This document shows, piece by piece, positions 40,162 through 50,026 of a stretch of 64,000 nucleotides of DNA (position 1 is the stretch's first letter; each line of letters begins with the position of its first letter). This stretch comes from Saprospiraceae bacterium (GTDB lineage Bacteria > Bacteroidota > Bacteroidia > Chitinophagales > Saprospiraceae): positions 558,001 through 622,000 of the forward strand of contig JADJOB010000001.1 of NCBI GenBank assembly GCA_016714025.1. The letters run 5' to 3'. Both the position numbers and the translations under genes were made by a program. The notes under the pieces are model-generated. The model ran no database searches and was not told the origin of the DNA. It was given only the letters and a program-made list of their open reading frames with translations.

Positions 40162-41178
40162 TTACTTCTTTTCTTCCATTGCCGGAACTGCTTCTGGTTC
40201 TGATTTACTCATCCCTTCATCCATTTTGGGAGCTTTAGGCTTGGCCTTGTACAATTCAAAGGCAAGTGTAAGTTCATGAGACCCATTATTAAAGTTTTGA
40301 AATTCCAAATAGGACTGATCGTAGGAATACATGAAACTAAACCGGTCGATTTTCACCCCACCGAGGAGTGAAACCCGATGCCAGGATGGATTATAACTAT
40401 AGGTAAAACCAGCGAACAACCTGTCATCCAGCATTTTAGCTAATACATTTAAATCTGTGCCAAATGGTACATCCGATATTTTTCGCAGTCCAATCGATGG
40501 CTCAATGACCATACGATATTCAGGCAGTCTCCAGATAGCTCCTAAGAATCCGGTAAAACTCACCGGTTTATCTTCCTTTGGACCTGTGGTTGTTTTATTA
40601 GAATTGTCTAATCGTGTTTCCACCAAGTGAGGAATGCTGATTCCAATGCGGAATTTATCCTGGATTTCGGCATACAAACCAAAATCTGCACCAAAGTACT
40701 TTTCGCCATTTACTGCACTGTTGATATATGGATCCGGACTTTCATGCAACGGATCTGTAATTGCTTCATTATCCAGGTTATATTGGATATATGCTCCGGA
40801 AAGTCCAAAAGACATCCGCATATTATCGCTTGGTCGAAAATTGTAAGCGTAATTTATCTGACCTTGAAATCGGTTGGCAACTCCATAATTTTCAGAATAA
40901 ATCATGGCTCCAAGTCCCATATTGTTGGCTGGACTGGCATCTATTCCTAAAGTAAGTCCTTTCGGTGCCCCATCAAAACCAGCCCATTGATTTCTAAAGT
41001 TAAAAAGCAAGTTGGACGTACCATTAAACCCTGTATTGGCTGGATTAACCAAAAAAAGATTTGCATAATAATGGTTATAAACCGCTTGCGTTTTCAAGGC
41101 TTTTGCATAATCCTGAGCATTCAGACTACCAAATGCAAGGATCATAATTACAAGACTTAATATATTATATTTTTTCAT
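40162..41178 (-). CDS. PorP/SprF family T9SS-associated outer-membrane protein
   Basis: About 338 aa from the ATG at 41178, which begins a clear signal peptide (MKKYNILSLVIMILAFGSLNAQ). An in-frame ATG at 41205 touches the upstream stop and adds nine residues, so it is less likely. The body is a predicted beta-barrel typical of the family: YYANLFLVNPANTGF, FRNQWAGFDGAPK, GLGAMIYSENYG, then alternating strands. A charged KPKAP...EEKK tail ends the protein. In flavobacteria SprF is needed for secretion of the type B adhesin encoded beside it. Here it follows the type B adhesin gene by 26 bp, so the same partnership is inferred. Confidence 0.9.
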   Translation of the reverse strand: MKKYNILSLVIMILAFGSLNAQDYAKALKTQAVYNHYYANLFLVNPANTGFNGTSNLLFNFRNQWAGFDGAPKGLTLGIDASPANNMGLGAMIYSENYGVANRFQGQINYAYNFRPSDNMRMSFGLSGAYIQYNLDNEAITDPLHESPDPYINSAVNGEKYFGADFGLYAEIQDKFRIGISIPHLVETRLDNSNKTTTGPKEDKPVSFTGFLGAIWRLPEYRMVIEPSIGLRKISDVPFGTDLNVLAKMLDDRLFAGFTYSYNPSWHRVSLLGGVKIDRFSFMYSYDQSYLEFQNFNNGSHELTLAFELYKAKPKAPKMDEGMSKSEPEAVPAMEEKK

Positions 41179-41204
41179 AATATTTACTTTGTATGCGTTA
41201 AACA

Positions 41205-44200
41205 TTAACGTACTATGGTTACAGTGCCTTTAAAATAAGCATCATTTTTACCCGGTTCTTTGACTTTCAGTACCCACATATAGGTTCCTTCAGTCAAATC
41301 GTCTCCATCTTCGTCTTTACCATTCCAATCATTTACATAATTAATTTTTGAGTAAACCTGATTTCCCCAACGATCATAGATTGTTAAAACATTATCATTC
41401 AAATTTGCACAGGTAATTTCAAGAACTTCATTGAATCCATCCCCATTGGGTGAAATTGCCAGACGGCCTTTATAGCAATCTTCCGGTTCATTTCCAACGC
41501 AGACAGTAAAGGTTTCTGTTGCTGTACAATTATTTACATCCGTTATTGTAAGCGTACATTCCCCTGCTGATAAATCATTTGCCCTAACTAAAGTGCTTCC
41601 ACTACACCATGAATACGATATAGGTTGTGAAGCACCTGTTACAATGGCTTCATAGACTCCATCGGAAGATGTATTGGTTGATGCACAGCTGATGCGTTTT
41701 GCCGTCAGACTGATTGATGGTGCATCTTGAATGGTGATATTATTTGAAACTTTTGAATTTCCAGCCTCATCTGTAACGGTTACTGAATAGGAGCCAGGAC
41801 ACAATCCCAGTGCAACATTTGAATTTAATGCTGCATCGTGGGACCATCGGTACCTATAAGTATGAGGTCTTGGATCAGAATGAGTTACTGTGACTACTAA
41901 TTTTCCATCGCATCTTCCTACGCAACTGATGGCTTGGCCATTTGCTTTTGCTTCTATTTTTAAATCTACTGTAATGGTCGGTGGTGTTGAGTTTTCGGCA
42001 CTTACAAAGTATTTTACACATTGTACACAATCATTTTTGTCTGTAACACAAAGTGTAAAAGTATCTGAAGGTACATTCAATAAATCTTCTACATTACTAA
42101 CCACATTACCAGCGGTATTTCGCCATTGGTAAGTTTTATACGGAAGTGTTCCCCCCTTAATTGTTACAAAAACACCACCATTGGTGCCATTGGATTTTCT
42201 AATACTATCTAAAGTAATATCTATTCTATCTGGCTCACTGATAGTTTTATACGTTTCCACAAGGGTGGCTCCTGTTGCATCTGTGACCGTCACAGTCACA
42301 TCTCCTTTACAAATTGAATCTGCTGTAGCCGTTTTATCGCCATTGCTCCATAAATAGGTATAAGGTATTTTACCTCCACCAATAGAAACGGTTACTTTTC
42401 CACGACAATCGCCGAAACATTTATTGGAATCTAGAAGTGTGAATCGATCTAAAAACAAAGGTGCCGGATTAATTACAAACGTATCATTCTTTACGCAACC
42501 TTTAGAATCTGTAATCATCACTGTATAGGTCCCTGCAGACCGGTTTGAAAGATCCTCATTGGAGGAAATTTTGGTTCCGGATTGATTAAACCACATGACG
42601 GAATATTGTGGCGTTCCTCCACTAATCGTTATGTCAATTTTACCACTGCTTGTGCTGGAAACGTGGGTAATGGTTGCAGTACATGCCAGTATTTCCGGAC
42701 TTGTAATTTCATATTCAGGTGTAGAAGTGGTGTAGTTGTTATCCCCTCTATCAATTACAAAAAGTTTATATTTTCCTGCACACAGGTCAGTAGGAGCTAA
42801 TACGGTTGAAACAACCACTCCGGAAGGTTGCAGTCTCCATTCATATTCAAAAGGTCCTTTGCCATCTTTTAATGAAAGCCCGGTAACTGAACCGTTGCAA
42901 TCGTCAAAACATTTTACCGGAACTGTTGAACCTCCGCCGACTATGGTTACGTGAGTCACAACTGTTCTAGCAGCAACTGTCCAATCCGGTTCACCTTTTG
43001 TAACTCCAAAATTATTGCTATTACAATCTGAAAATTCAAGTGGACTCCCTAAAAGATCTGTAAAAAGTAGTTTTGTATCAAAAGGGTGCGTTGCGGCAAT
43101 TGATTCAAAGCAAACAGAAAATAAAATGCCGCCATTTGGAAGATCAACCGGTCCAGACTGAGCATCCCAGGTAACCCGAATTGAATCTTTAACGATATTA
43201 AAATTGTTTCCTCCCAAACTTAAAGGGGCTGTTCCAATTCCAGAAATCTTATTGAATTTCAATTTGGTATTATCAAACTTTATACTAAACTGAAAACTTT
43301 GAACGCATTTAAAACCGTCTACTCGGATTGGAATGCAGAATTCTCCACCTTCTTCAACCGTAGTATCCCGTACATATAAATTAATATTTGCAGCTGGGGG
43401 ACTGGTGATGCTAAGTTTACCGGTAGTAAATTTTGGTGTAACGACATTCCCATTGCCATCTGTAATTTCGACTAAAACCGGAGTTCCATCGAAGGTAATA
43501 TTGGTACTGGTTCCCGGAGCACCTACAGGTTTAAGACAAACTTCAAACAGGGTTACTCCATCGGCAATCGTCACAGGATTGGCACCTGCATCCCAATTGA
43601 TCCCAACACCCGAACGATCGGGTAAGGCTGCGTAATTCTGACCCCATGAGAGGGTCATTGCCCCTGAATTTAAGGTATCAAAGGTTGCAACGGCTTTATC
43701 CCAATGCATGGTAAATTGGGCTGTTTGTATGTTTTTAAAATTTTTAGCTGTAACTTTTATACACTTCACAACCCCCTGTGGTGTTGTTTCGGTGGAAGCT
43801 ATGATTTGCAAGCCCGAAGTATCCGGAGGTGGACCACCGCCCTGGCAACCTGCTCCATTTATTTTCACTTTTCCATCAGGAGCTGTTAAGGTGAGATTGT
43901 TAAAATTTCCATCCAGAACTTCAATTGAAGTAGGCTTATTCGCTAATTTTATAAATGATGAATCGCATTCTTTGCCAATCAGTTTAAACTTAATCGTAAA
44001 GAGCAAAGTCCCATTTGCCAATGATTTTCCAACCCCACCCGGGGCATCCCAGGTAAATCCCAATTGGCCATTTTTAACTGATGCACTGCCTACATGTGAT
44101 GCAAAATTCACATCATAATTGGCTGTTTTTGTTACATCTATAAAAGCCAGTACCAATGAATCATAATTCAAGGAATATTGAGTAGCCACCACATTATTGA

Positions 44201-44333
44201 AGCCAGTAGTAGTAACCGCTACGGATACTGTGTCATTTTTATTACCTGAAACACTGGCAATTTGAAAATTCACCTGTGCTTGTGCGAGTAGCACCGTACA
44301 GAGGATAAAGGAAGAAATTATGTATTTTTTCAT
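41205..44333 (-). CDS. Three-cohesin, SprB-repeat adhesin with gliding-motility (T9SS type B) C-terminal domain
   Basis: A 1042-aa secreted protein, signal peptide about 1-20 (LLAQAQ). Three consecutive cohesin-like sandwiches follow: about 21-153 (VVATQYSLNYDSLVLAFIDV), 174-307 (IQTAQFTMHWDKAVATFDTL) and 315-448 (VQSFQFSIKFDNTKLKFNKI). Each has a G-x-I/V-x-W-D/A-type strand and a G-x-LF segment as in cohesins. SprB-type repeats begin near 470, 637 and 797 (CFDDCNGSV, CFGDCRGKV, CVGRCDGKL). The last 88 residues are a CHU_C/gliding-motility domain (ISPNGDGFNEVLEI, YDRWGNQVY, DWNGKDEDG, GTYMWVL). No dockerin is present. With the SprF-like gene behind it, this looks like a type B adhesin able to act as scaffold for dockerin proteins. 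Confidence 0.87.
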   Translation of the reverse strand: MKKYIISSFILCTVLLAQAQVNFQIASVSGNKNDTVSVAVTTTGFNNVVATQYSLNYDSLVLAFIDVTKTANYDVNFASHVGSASVKNGQLGFTWDAPGGVGKSLANGTLLFTIKFKLIGKECDSSFIKLANKPTSIEVLDGNFNNLTLTAPDGKVKINGAGCQGGGPPPDTSGLQIIASTETTPQGVVKCIKVTAKNFKNIQTAQFTMHWDKAVATFDTLNSGAMTLSWGQNYAALPDRSGVGINWDAGANPVTIADGVTLFEVCLKPVGAPGTSTNITFDGTPVLVEITDGNGNVVTPKFTTGKLSITSPPAANINLYVRDTTVEEGGEFCIPIRVDGFKCVQSFQFSIKFDNTKLKFNKISGIGTAPLSLGGNNFNIVKDSIRVTWDAQSGPVDLPNGGILFSVCFESIAATHPFDTKLLFTDLLGSPLEFSDCNSNNFGVTKGEPDWTVAARTVVTHVTIVGGGSTVPVKCFDDCNGSVTGLSLKDGKGPFEYEWRLQPSGVVVSTVLAPTDLCAGKYKLFVIDRGDNNYTTSTPEYEITSPEILACTATITHVSSTSSGKIDITISGGTPQYSVMWFNQSGTKISSNEDLSNRSAGTYTVMITDSKGCVKNDTFVINPAPLFLDRFTLLDSNKCFGDCRGKVTVSIGGGKIPYTYLWSNGDKTATADSICKGDVTVTVTDATGATLVETYKTISEPDRIDITLDSIRKSNGTNGGVFVTIKGGTLPYKTYQWRNTAGNVVSNVEDLLNVPSDTFTLCVTDKNDCVQCVKYFVSAENSTPPTITVDLKIEAKANGQAISCVGRCDGKLVVTVTHSDPRPHTYRYRWSHDAALNSNVALGLCPGSYSVTVTDEAGNSKVSNNITIQDAPSISLTAKRISCASTNTSSDGVYEAIVTGASQPISYSWCSGSTLVRANDLSAGECTLTITDVNNCTATETFTVCVGNEPEDCYKGRLAISPNGDGFNEVLEITCANLNDNVLTIYDRWGNQVYSKINYVNDWNGKDEDGDDLTEGTYMWVLKVKEPGKNDAYFKGTVTIVR

Positions 44334-44375
44334 AGTTTACTGGATTTGGGCAGAAATTGGATTCCAAACCGGGAA

Positions 44376-44407
44376 CAAATTTAGTATGTGTTTAATAATC
44401 TTTTCAA
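44376..44407 (-). promoter_or_regulatory. Putative promoter of the cohesin/SprB adhesin gene
   Basis: Minus-strand TAAATTTG (44376-44383) with TTG at 44405-44407, spacer 21 bp, about 40 bp before the ATG at 44333. Confidence 0.45.
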
Positions 44408-44783
44408 TGAATATTATCAATTTTCATAATACAATACTCCATTTTCAGGATATTTTAAGTTTTACCCGGAAATTCACTCCCGGATGCAATAAGTTTTGAG
44501 TGGCTTTGATTGAAAACTATTGAAATTTGTGGGTCTTCTATGCAAATATACAATTATTTATGCGATTTACAGCAATAATTCGGCCAAAAATTAGAATTTG
44601 ACTTGCTTTGAAATTGGAGCCCGGCTCCAGGGAACCAAGGCTAATTTGTCGGCGAGCATTTAATTTATAAAGGGAGCTGGATCCGATTCAAGGAATTTCA
44701 AAAATTGAGCTTTAATTACCAATCAACCAGTTCCCGAAGGCGTCATCGCTAAGGGCCACGAAGACGGATCCTTGCTTGAAACT

Positions 44784-44818
44784 AAAAAAAAAGCCTGACC
44801 ATGTAATCATGATCAGGC
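44784..44818 (-). terminator. Rho-independent terminator of the 44846-48790 gene
   Basis: On the minus strand GCCTGATCATG pairs with CATGGTCAGGC (one mismatch) around loop ATTA, followed by nine T. Hairpin and upstream flank are nearly identical to those at 49970-50002. Confidence 0.92.
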
Positions 44819-44845
44819 AATAACACTGCATTTACTCAATCCTTA

Positions 44846-47800
44846 TCAACGGATAAGAATTACTCGTTTTGTATCTGTAAAATCATTGGTATTCATCTGC
44901 ATAAAGAAAACACCGAATGTATTTAATTCTGATTTTTTAATTTCAAATTCATGATAACCTTTGTTGTATGTACCGGTTTTGCGATAAATTACTTTTCCAT
45001 TGGTTTCATAAAATATGAATTCTACTTCTTGTTTGCTTGCCAACTCAAATCCAATCACAGTTGATTCATTGAATGGGTTTGGTTTGTTTTGGTAAAGCAC
45101 TGTTGTAAGTTCACCCGGCTTTGCATTTGAATTTTTAGCATTAAACTGCAAACTGTAAATATTTAATCCTTCATCATACCATTCTGCTTTTAATAAATCA
45201 TCATTCAAACGAATGTGATCAATTAAACGTGCATTTTGCTTTGCTCTTACATTCATGTAGAATAAAGGCTGGGTAGGATCAATGGTTAAACCACTTTGTC
45301 CACTCAACGAAACAAAACACTGGTTGCCCTGGATTGAATAAAAGTCACCATTCACATTTAATTGTCCAGCTTCCAGATTTTCTATTTGCATATAATCTGC
45401 ATCAAAAGCAAAGGATGCTTGCATTCCCTCAAATCCAATAACATCAGATGCATAGACCGCTACTTTATTGATTTCCTCAGGGGTCGCTTCAACATCCTGA
45501 ACAAACAACTGAATTTTTTTATCACTACGAGTTGTTGTATTCAATGCATTTCCTGAATCCACATCGATGTTGATATCACCCATTTTTATACCATAAAAAT
45601 CTGCATCCATATGATCTCTGTTGATCAGGTTAAATTCAAGGATATGCTCAAAACCACAAGGTGTATTTGCTGGTAACAAACTGTTTTGTGGTACAAATTT
45701 CCAGGAAGGAGTTTGTGCATACGCATTAATCTTTCCTAAAATCAATCTTCTGATTTCTGAAATATCAGCTGCAGTTATTGTACAACTTGCATTGACGTCT
45801 GCTGCAAGATATTTAAATGGTGAATCAAAAACTTGCGTTCCAAGAATATGCTTTTGAATCAACACGATATCATACGTACTGACTCCATTGATGAATCCAA
45901 AATTCTTTTCAGCTTTAATGGTGTAACTCATTCCTGAAGTCAAACTTGGGAAACTGAATTCGCCATTATCGCTCGTATAGGTAGAATTATTTCCAGCAGG
46001 ACTTGTACGTTCCCAGGTTACATAAGCATCTTTAACTGGTTTATTGGTAATGGTCTGTATAGTTCCGTGGATCGTTAATCCAGTAGGACAAACATGATTT
46101 GGATCTTGAATTTCAAGTGTTGCTTCACAGTAATCTGAATTTCCTGCTTCATCAACAACATAAACTCTAAGTATATTTTTACCAATATTTGAGCAATTAA
46201 ATAACATAGATGGTTCAAATCGACCATTAATTAGGAAATAGTATTTCAAATTTTCCTTTGCAGTACAATTATCTTCACTATTTAAGTTAAAATCTTTTGC
46301 CCAAATTTCAATATTTTGTGTGCTTGGCATCACAGTCGTTACAATATGACCTAAACAATAGGGTGTTGGCTTTTTTCCATCACGCACAGTTAATAAAAAG
46401 GTACATACGGCTTCATTATTACAAGCATCTCTTACTCTAAAAGTAACTTTATGTGTTCCAATTGGGTAATTGCCTGAAGCATCTTTTCCGGATCCATTGA
46501 TATCTGTCGAACCATCATTGTATAAGTCAATTTGATAAGTCCAGGCTAGTAAAGTGGAATCCGTACAATCATCTTTTGCCGATGCGATGAGACTAATCTG
46601 ACCTGCACAACCTGGACCAAATACATCCACGGTGCGGTCATTACAATTCGATTGGAAAGTTGGTGCCACCGTATTGATCACTTTTATAACTTGTGTCCAA
46701 CTCCAATAACCCGGAGAATTTTTAAGATTTGGATCATATACACACCAATCAATCACAATCCATTTTCTTAATATTTTAATGCAAGCATCTGGATCTAATG
46801 TAAATACAAGATCATCATAGGTTTGAATAATATTTGCACATTTATCGGCACCTGTAATTTTAGGTTTACCCGTAATATCAGGTGTCAGATGCGGTTTATC
46901 CATGCAGATCGTAGAACTGTAATAATCTACAGGCCATTCAACTTTTACATTATCAGCAGTTGAATCCACAATCGTGATAAATTGGTCACAATATGAACTC
47001 AATCCACCCGGATCGGTAGCTGTAAATCTTCTTTGGATAATTCCTTTTCCACACTTTGTGTTGTTAGTAACAACTTCCGTTATCGTAACACCACATCCAT
47101 CGTATGCATATCCATCAATTGCCGGACCGCTGAATTTTTTATACTTATCATTTATAGTAATCGGTTTTCGATTTGCGACATTGTCACGAACTGTGCCAAA
47201 TGCATCCAATGAAGTATAGTCAAATTCACAAGAAACGGTAATGTGAGGAGGACATACAATCACAGGAGGTAATTTATCCTGAACTTCTATGTCTACCATA
47301 CAGGTATTGTAATTTCCATGGATATCCCATACTCTCAGGATTACTGTTAATGTCTTTCCGATATCTGCACAGCAGAAATAAACATAAGGACCAAATTGAT
47401 CGCCATTTTTAGTACCGCAAGGAACTCCATCGTCCATTCTTTTCACATCAAAATGATCAATGCCGCAATTGTCATGCGAACGGTCGTCAAATGTTTCCGC
47501 AGCAACTTTAGCTGTACCATCTATAGTCAAAGTAACTACTGTCTTCTGATCACAAACCGGAGTTGGAGGAACTTTGTCTTCTACTAAAACTTCCGTAGCA
47601 CAATCTGTATAATTACCGCATTCATCTGTAGTTCTAAAAATAACCCAGCTTAATCCTAAAGGCAATCCGGAGACACTGTAAAAACCATTTCCTAAATTAG
47701 TAACCCCATTGGTTGAAGTTCCATCCAAAGTGGCTGTATCTCCATTTCTAACTAATTTATAACCAACTTGAACGGTAGTTTTTGAACACTCCTTAATAAC

Positions 47801-48790
47801 AGTTGGAATTGGTAATATAACTGTACCGGTACAAGTCCAAATATCTGTACTTATAGTTACATTCAGGCCACAAGAAACTACAGGCCCTCTTTCATCAAGT
47901 ACTTTGATAATTTGATAATGTGTGTATACATTTTGACCGGAAGGTCTACACCAATCGATGTAGGTCCATTTACGCAATACTTTAAAGGTATAAGGACAAA
48001 CCGGGATTAATTGATCTTCGTATGTTACACCAATTTTACAAACAGACCAATCTGGATACAAGGGTTCACCTGCAACTGTTGGTACACCTGTAATATCAGG
48101 TAAAGGAATATCATTAATACAAAGTATGGTGTCTTTACCAAAAACGGTATCTCTTGGCCACACTAAGTTAACAACCGGATCAACCTTTCTAAAATACACA
48201 CATTGATTGCATGTATCAGAATGATTTCCACTTGCATCCGTGTAATAATACGTAATAGTCCGTTTTCCTGCCAATGCAGAATCGCAAGGATACTTTGTAA
48301 TTACATCAGAAAGTAAATGTTTTGTAACACCTGAGCAGCTATCAAAAACTGTTGGTTGTAATAAAACATATTTTGTCTGATTACAAAATACAGTATCGTC
48401 AGGAGGACAAATAATGGTAGGAGGTAATTTATCTTCAACAAAGATAGATCCCCAACAGGAATTATTGTCCAGGTAAACTGCGACAGTCAATGTTTTGCCA
48501 ATATGTGCACTGGTTACAGTAGCATTTGGCAATGGAAGCCCGTTCGTTCCAAATACAACTACTGTGTAAATACATGGAGATTGACCCATATCTTCAAGGA
48601 TCATGTCCGGAGTAATTACAGCCTTGCATCTTTCATCCAATGAAACCTGGACTAAATTGTCGCAGGCCAGTGGACATTGCCCATAGCTGAATTGAACGAA
48701 TGTAAACAACATCATCACGGAAACCAATAGGATCCGCGAGAAGTCATAACTTCCGTTTTTTAAATAATTTGTAAAAATTTCCTTTTTCAT
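44846..48790 (-). CDS. Giant HYR-like surface protein E: dockerin + cohesin-like + T9SS type A
   Basis: 1314 aa. The signal peptide is about 1-37 (LFTFVQFSYG). The N module follows (CPLACDNLVQVSLDERC). Cys-rich HYR-like modules include the FCCADIGK...CMVDIEVQDK unit after about 411 and a WIVIDWCVYDPN unit. A regulatory-like unit lies at about 902-960. The dockerin-like pair is at about 966-1023 (DIVLIQKHILG; ADVNASCTITAAD). The cohesin-like domain is at about 1089-1218 (FEGMQASFAFDADYMQIENL). The T9SS type A tail is 1227-1314 (NKPNPFNESTVIGFEL...KRVILIR). It is the closest paralogue of protein F along its full length, including the terminator. It starts 105 bp after the response-regulator stop, so the two may share a transcript. 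Confidence 0.88.
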   Translation of the reverse strand: MKKEIFTNYLKNGSYDFSRILLVSVMMLFTFVQFSYGQCPLACDNLVQVSLDERCKAVITPDMILEDMGQSPCIYTVVVFGTNGLPLPNATVTSAHIGKTLTVAVYLDNNSCWGSIFVEDKLPPTIICPPDDTVFCNQTKYVLLQPTVFDSCSGVTKHLLSDVITKYPCDSALAGKRTITYYYTDASGNHSDTCNQCVYFRKVDPVVNLVWPRDTVFGKDTILCINDIPLPDITGVPTVAGEPLYPDWSVCKIGVTYEDQLIPVCPYTFKVLRKWTYIDWCRPSGQNVYTHYQIIKVLDERGPVVSCGLNVTISTDIWTCTGTVILPIPTVIKECSKTTVQVGYKLVRNGDTATLDGTSTNGVTNLGNGFYSVSGLPLGLSWVIFRTTDECGNYTDCATEVLVEDKVPPTPVCDQKTVVTLTIDGTAKVAAETFDDRSHDNCGIDHFDVKRMDDGVPCGTKNGDQFGPYVYFCCADIGKTLTVILRVWDIHGNYNTCMVDIEVQDKLPPVIVCPPHITVSCEFDYTSLDAFGTVRDNVANRKPITINDKYKKFSGPAIDGYAYDGCGVTITEVVTNNTKCGKGIIQRRFTATDPGGLSSYCDQFITIVDSTADNVKVEWPVDYYSSTICMDKPHLTPDITGKPKITGADKCANIIQTYDDLVFTLDPDACIKILRKWIVIDWCVYDPNLKNSPGYWSWTQVIKVINTVAPTFQSNCNDRTVDVFGPGCAGQISLIASAKDDCTDSTLLAWTYQIDLYNDGSTDINGSGKDASGNYPIGTHKVTFRVRDACNNEAVCTFLLTVRDGKKPTPYCLGHIVTTVMPSTQNIEIWAKDFNLNSEDNCTAKENLKYYFLINGRFEPSMLFNCSNIGKNILRVYVVDEAGNSDYCEATLEIQDPNHVCPTGLTIHGTIQTITNKPVKDAYVTWERTSPAGNNSTYTSDNGEFSFPSLTSGMSYTIKAEKNFGFINGVSTYDIVLIQKHILGTQVFDSPFKYLAADVNASCTITAADISEIRRLILGKINAYAQTPSWKFVPQNSLLPANTPCGFEHILEFNLINRDHMDADFYGIKMGDINIDVDSGNALNTTTRSDKKIQLFVQDVEATPEEINKVAVYASDVIGFEGMQASFAFDADYMQIENLEAGQLNVNGDFYSIQGNQCFVSLSGQSGLTIDPTQPLFYMNVRAKQNARLIDHIRLNDDLLKAEWYDEGLNIYSLQFNAKNSNAKPGELTTVLYQNKPNPFNESTVIGFELASKQEVEFIFYETNGKVIYRKTGTYNKGYHEFEIKKSELNTFGVFFMQMNTNDFTDTKRVILIR

Positions 48791-48895
48791 TTTTTTACTC
48801 GGTTTAAAGGATTGAAGTAATACATGTTTGTTATTTATAATTAGTCCATTCCTGCATAACAGGCATGCACGTTTTTATCAAGATTTAATTGGGGG

Positions 48896-49555
48896 TTAAA
48901 TCAAATTAAACTCATAGGCGACTTTGATTAAACCGGATGCATTTTTTACATTCAGTTTTCTCATTAGGTTCTTTCTATGAACACTGACCGTGTCTTTGCT
49001 GATAAACAATAAAGCTGAAATGTCTTTATTGGATTTACCTTTTGCAATGAGTTCGAGAATTTCACGTTCGCGTTTGGTCAGTTGGTATTTTGCATTAAAG
49101 CGATTGATACTCTGACTAGCTTGCACTGTTTTGCGTTCCGGATTAGTAATTCGGATATTTGATCCGAGAAACATTTCACCATCCATTACCGCATCAATTG
49201 CATTGGATAATTCATCGAGGTCTGTATTTTTAGAAAGATACCCGTCGGCACCTTTTCGCAAAGCTTCCCGAACTACTTTATCATCGGTATACATACTGAT
49301 GCATAAAATTTTCAGATTGCTATGCAATTCTTTGAGTTTAGGTATTAAAAGGGCGGCATCATTATCTGCCAAGTTCAGATCAAGAAACAGTAAATCCACA
49401 GAATCCGGATTGATCAATCTCAGAAGTTCCTGACCATTGAATGCTTCGCCGATGCATTCTAAGGGGAATCTGGTTTTGATCCGTTGCAGGAGCAGGTTAA
49501 ATCCTTTAACATAAAGTTGATGGTCATCTGCTACCACATAACGTATCCTATCCAT
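48896..49555 (-). CDS. NarL/LuxR-family response regulator (orphan)
   Basis: A 219-aa two-component regulator. The receiver domain (about 4-120) has the acidic pair D10-D11, phospho-acceptor D59 (LLFLDLNL), S87 and K109. The LuxR-type HTH (about 155-215) has LTKREREILELIAKG, SNKDIS, and KDTVSVHRKNLMRKL as recognition helix. All key residues are intact, so it should be phosphorylated and bind DNA. No sensor kinase lies in the window. It sits between the genes for giant proteins F and E in the same direction, making them plausible targets. Confidence 0.93.
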   Translation of the reverse strand: MDRIRYVVADDHQLYVKGFNLLLQRIKTRFPLECIGEAFNGQELLRLINPDSVDLLFLDLNLADNDAALLIPKLKELHSNLKILCISMYTDDKVVREALRKGADGYLSKNTDLDELSNAIDAVMDGEMFLGSNIRITNPERKTVQASQSINRFNAKYQLTKREREILELIAKGKSNKDISALLFISKDTVSVHRKNLMRKLNVKNASGLIKVAYEFNLI

Positions 49556-50026
49556 GTGTACTTCCTGGTAATTCGTCGAACATATTATGATTAAGCAAAA
49601 TAAGTGCCAAAAATGGAGTAGCAGTCAATATAAGCCCTTGAAAATCATGCAATTATAATCAACAAAAGTTGACTAAAAGGCTAATAATAAATATTTTATA
49701 CATGGCAAATAAATGTAATATGATATTTGAAAAATAAATTTAAAATCATTATATCAGTATTGTGTTTCAGACGTAATGATTTCAAAATTCAATTAATTAT
49801 ACATGGCACTTTACCTTAATATTAAATTAGAAATTGCTTCAAACACACATGAGAATAGTGGAAAATTAACGGCTTTCTTTGCTGAGATTTACTAAAATTA
49901 GAGATGAAAAGCAGATTAAAAAGACAATATGCTTCAACGAAGTACCGACCATTTAATGATCTCTAAAATAAAAAAAGCCTGACCATGTTTCCATGATCAG
50001 GCAATAACACTGCAAATACTCAATCT
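49556..50026. other. Intergenic: response-regulator upstream region and protein F terminator
   Basis: AT-rich spacer holding the protein F terminator at its right end (49970-50002) and, presumably, the promoter and operator of the response regulator. I found no consensus promoter pair and no ORF. Confidence 0.5.
49970..50002 (-). terminator. Rho-independent terminator of the 50027-54538 gene
   Basis: On the minus strand GCCTGATCATG pairs with CATGGTCAGGC around loop GAAA, followed by seven T. The GGCAATAACACTGCA flank (+ strand) is shared with the protein E terminator. Confidence 0.92.

Larger units (their letters stand above)
44334..44845. other. Intergenic: promoter of the type B adhesin, terminator of protein E
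   Basis: Left part carries promoter candidates for the 44333 start (44376-44407, and a second -7-like CAAATATA at 44543). Right part carries the protein E terminator (44784-44818). The roughly 200 bp between has a small GGAGC/GCTCC inverted repeat near 44615 but no ORF. Confidence 0.55.
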
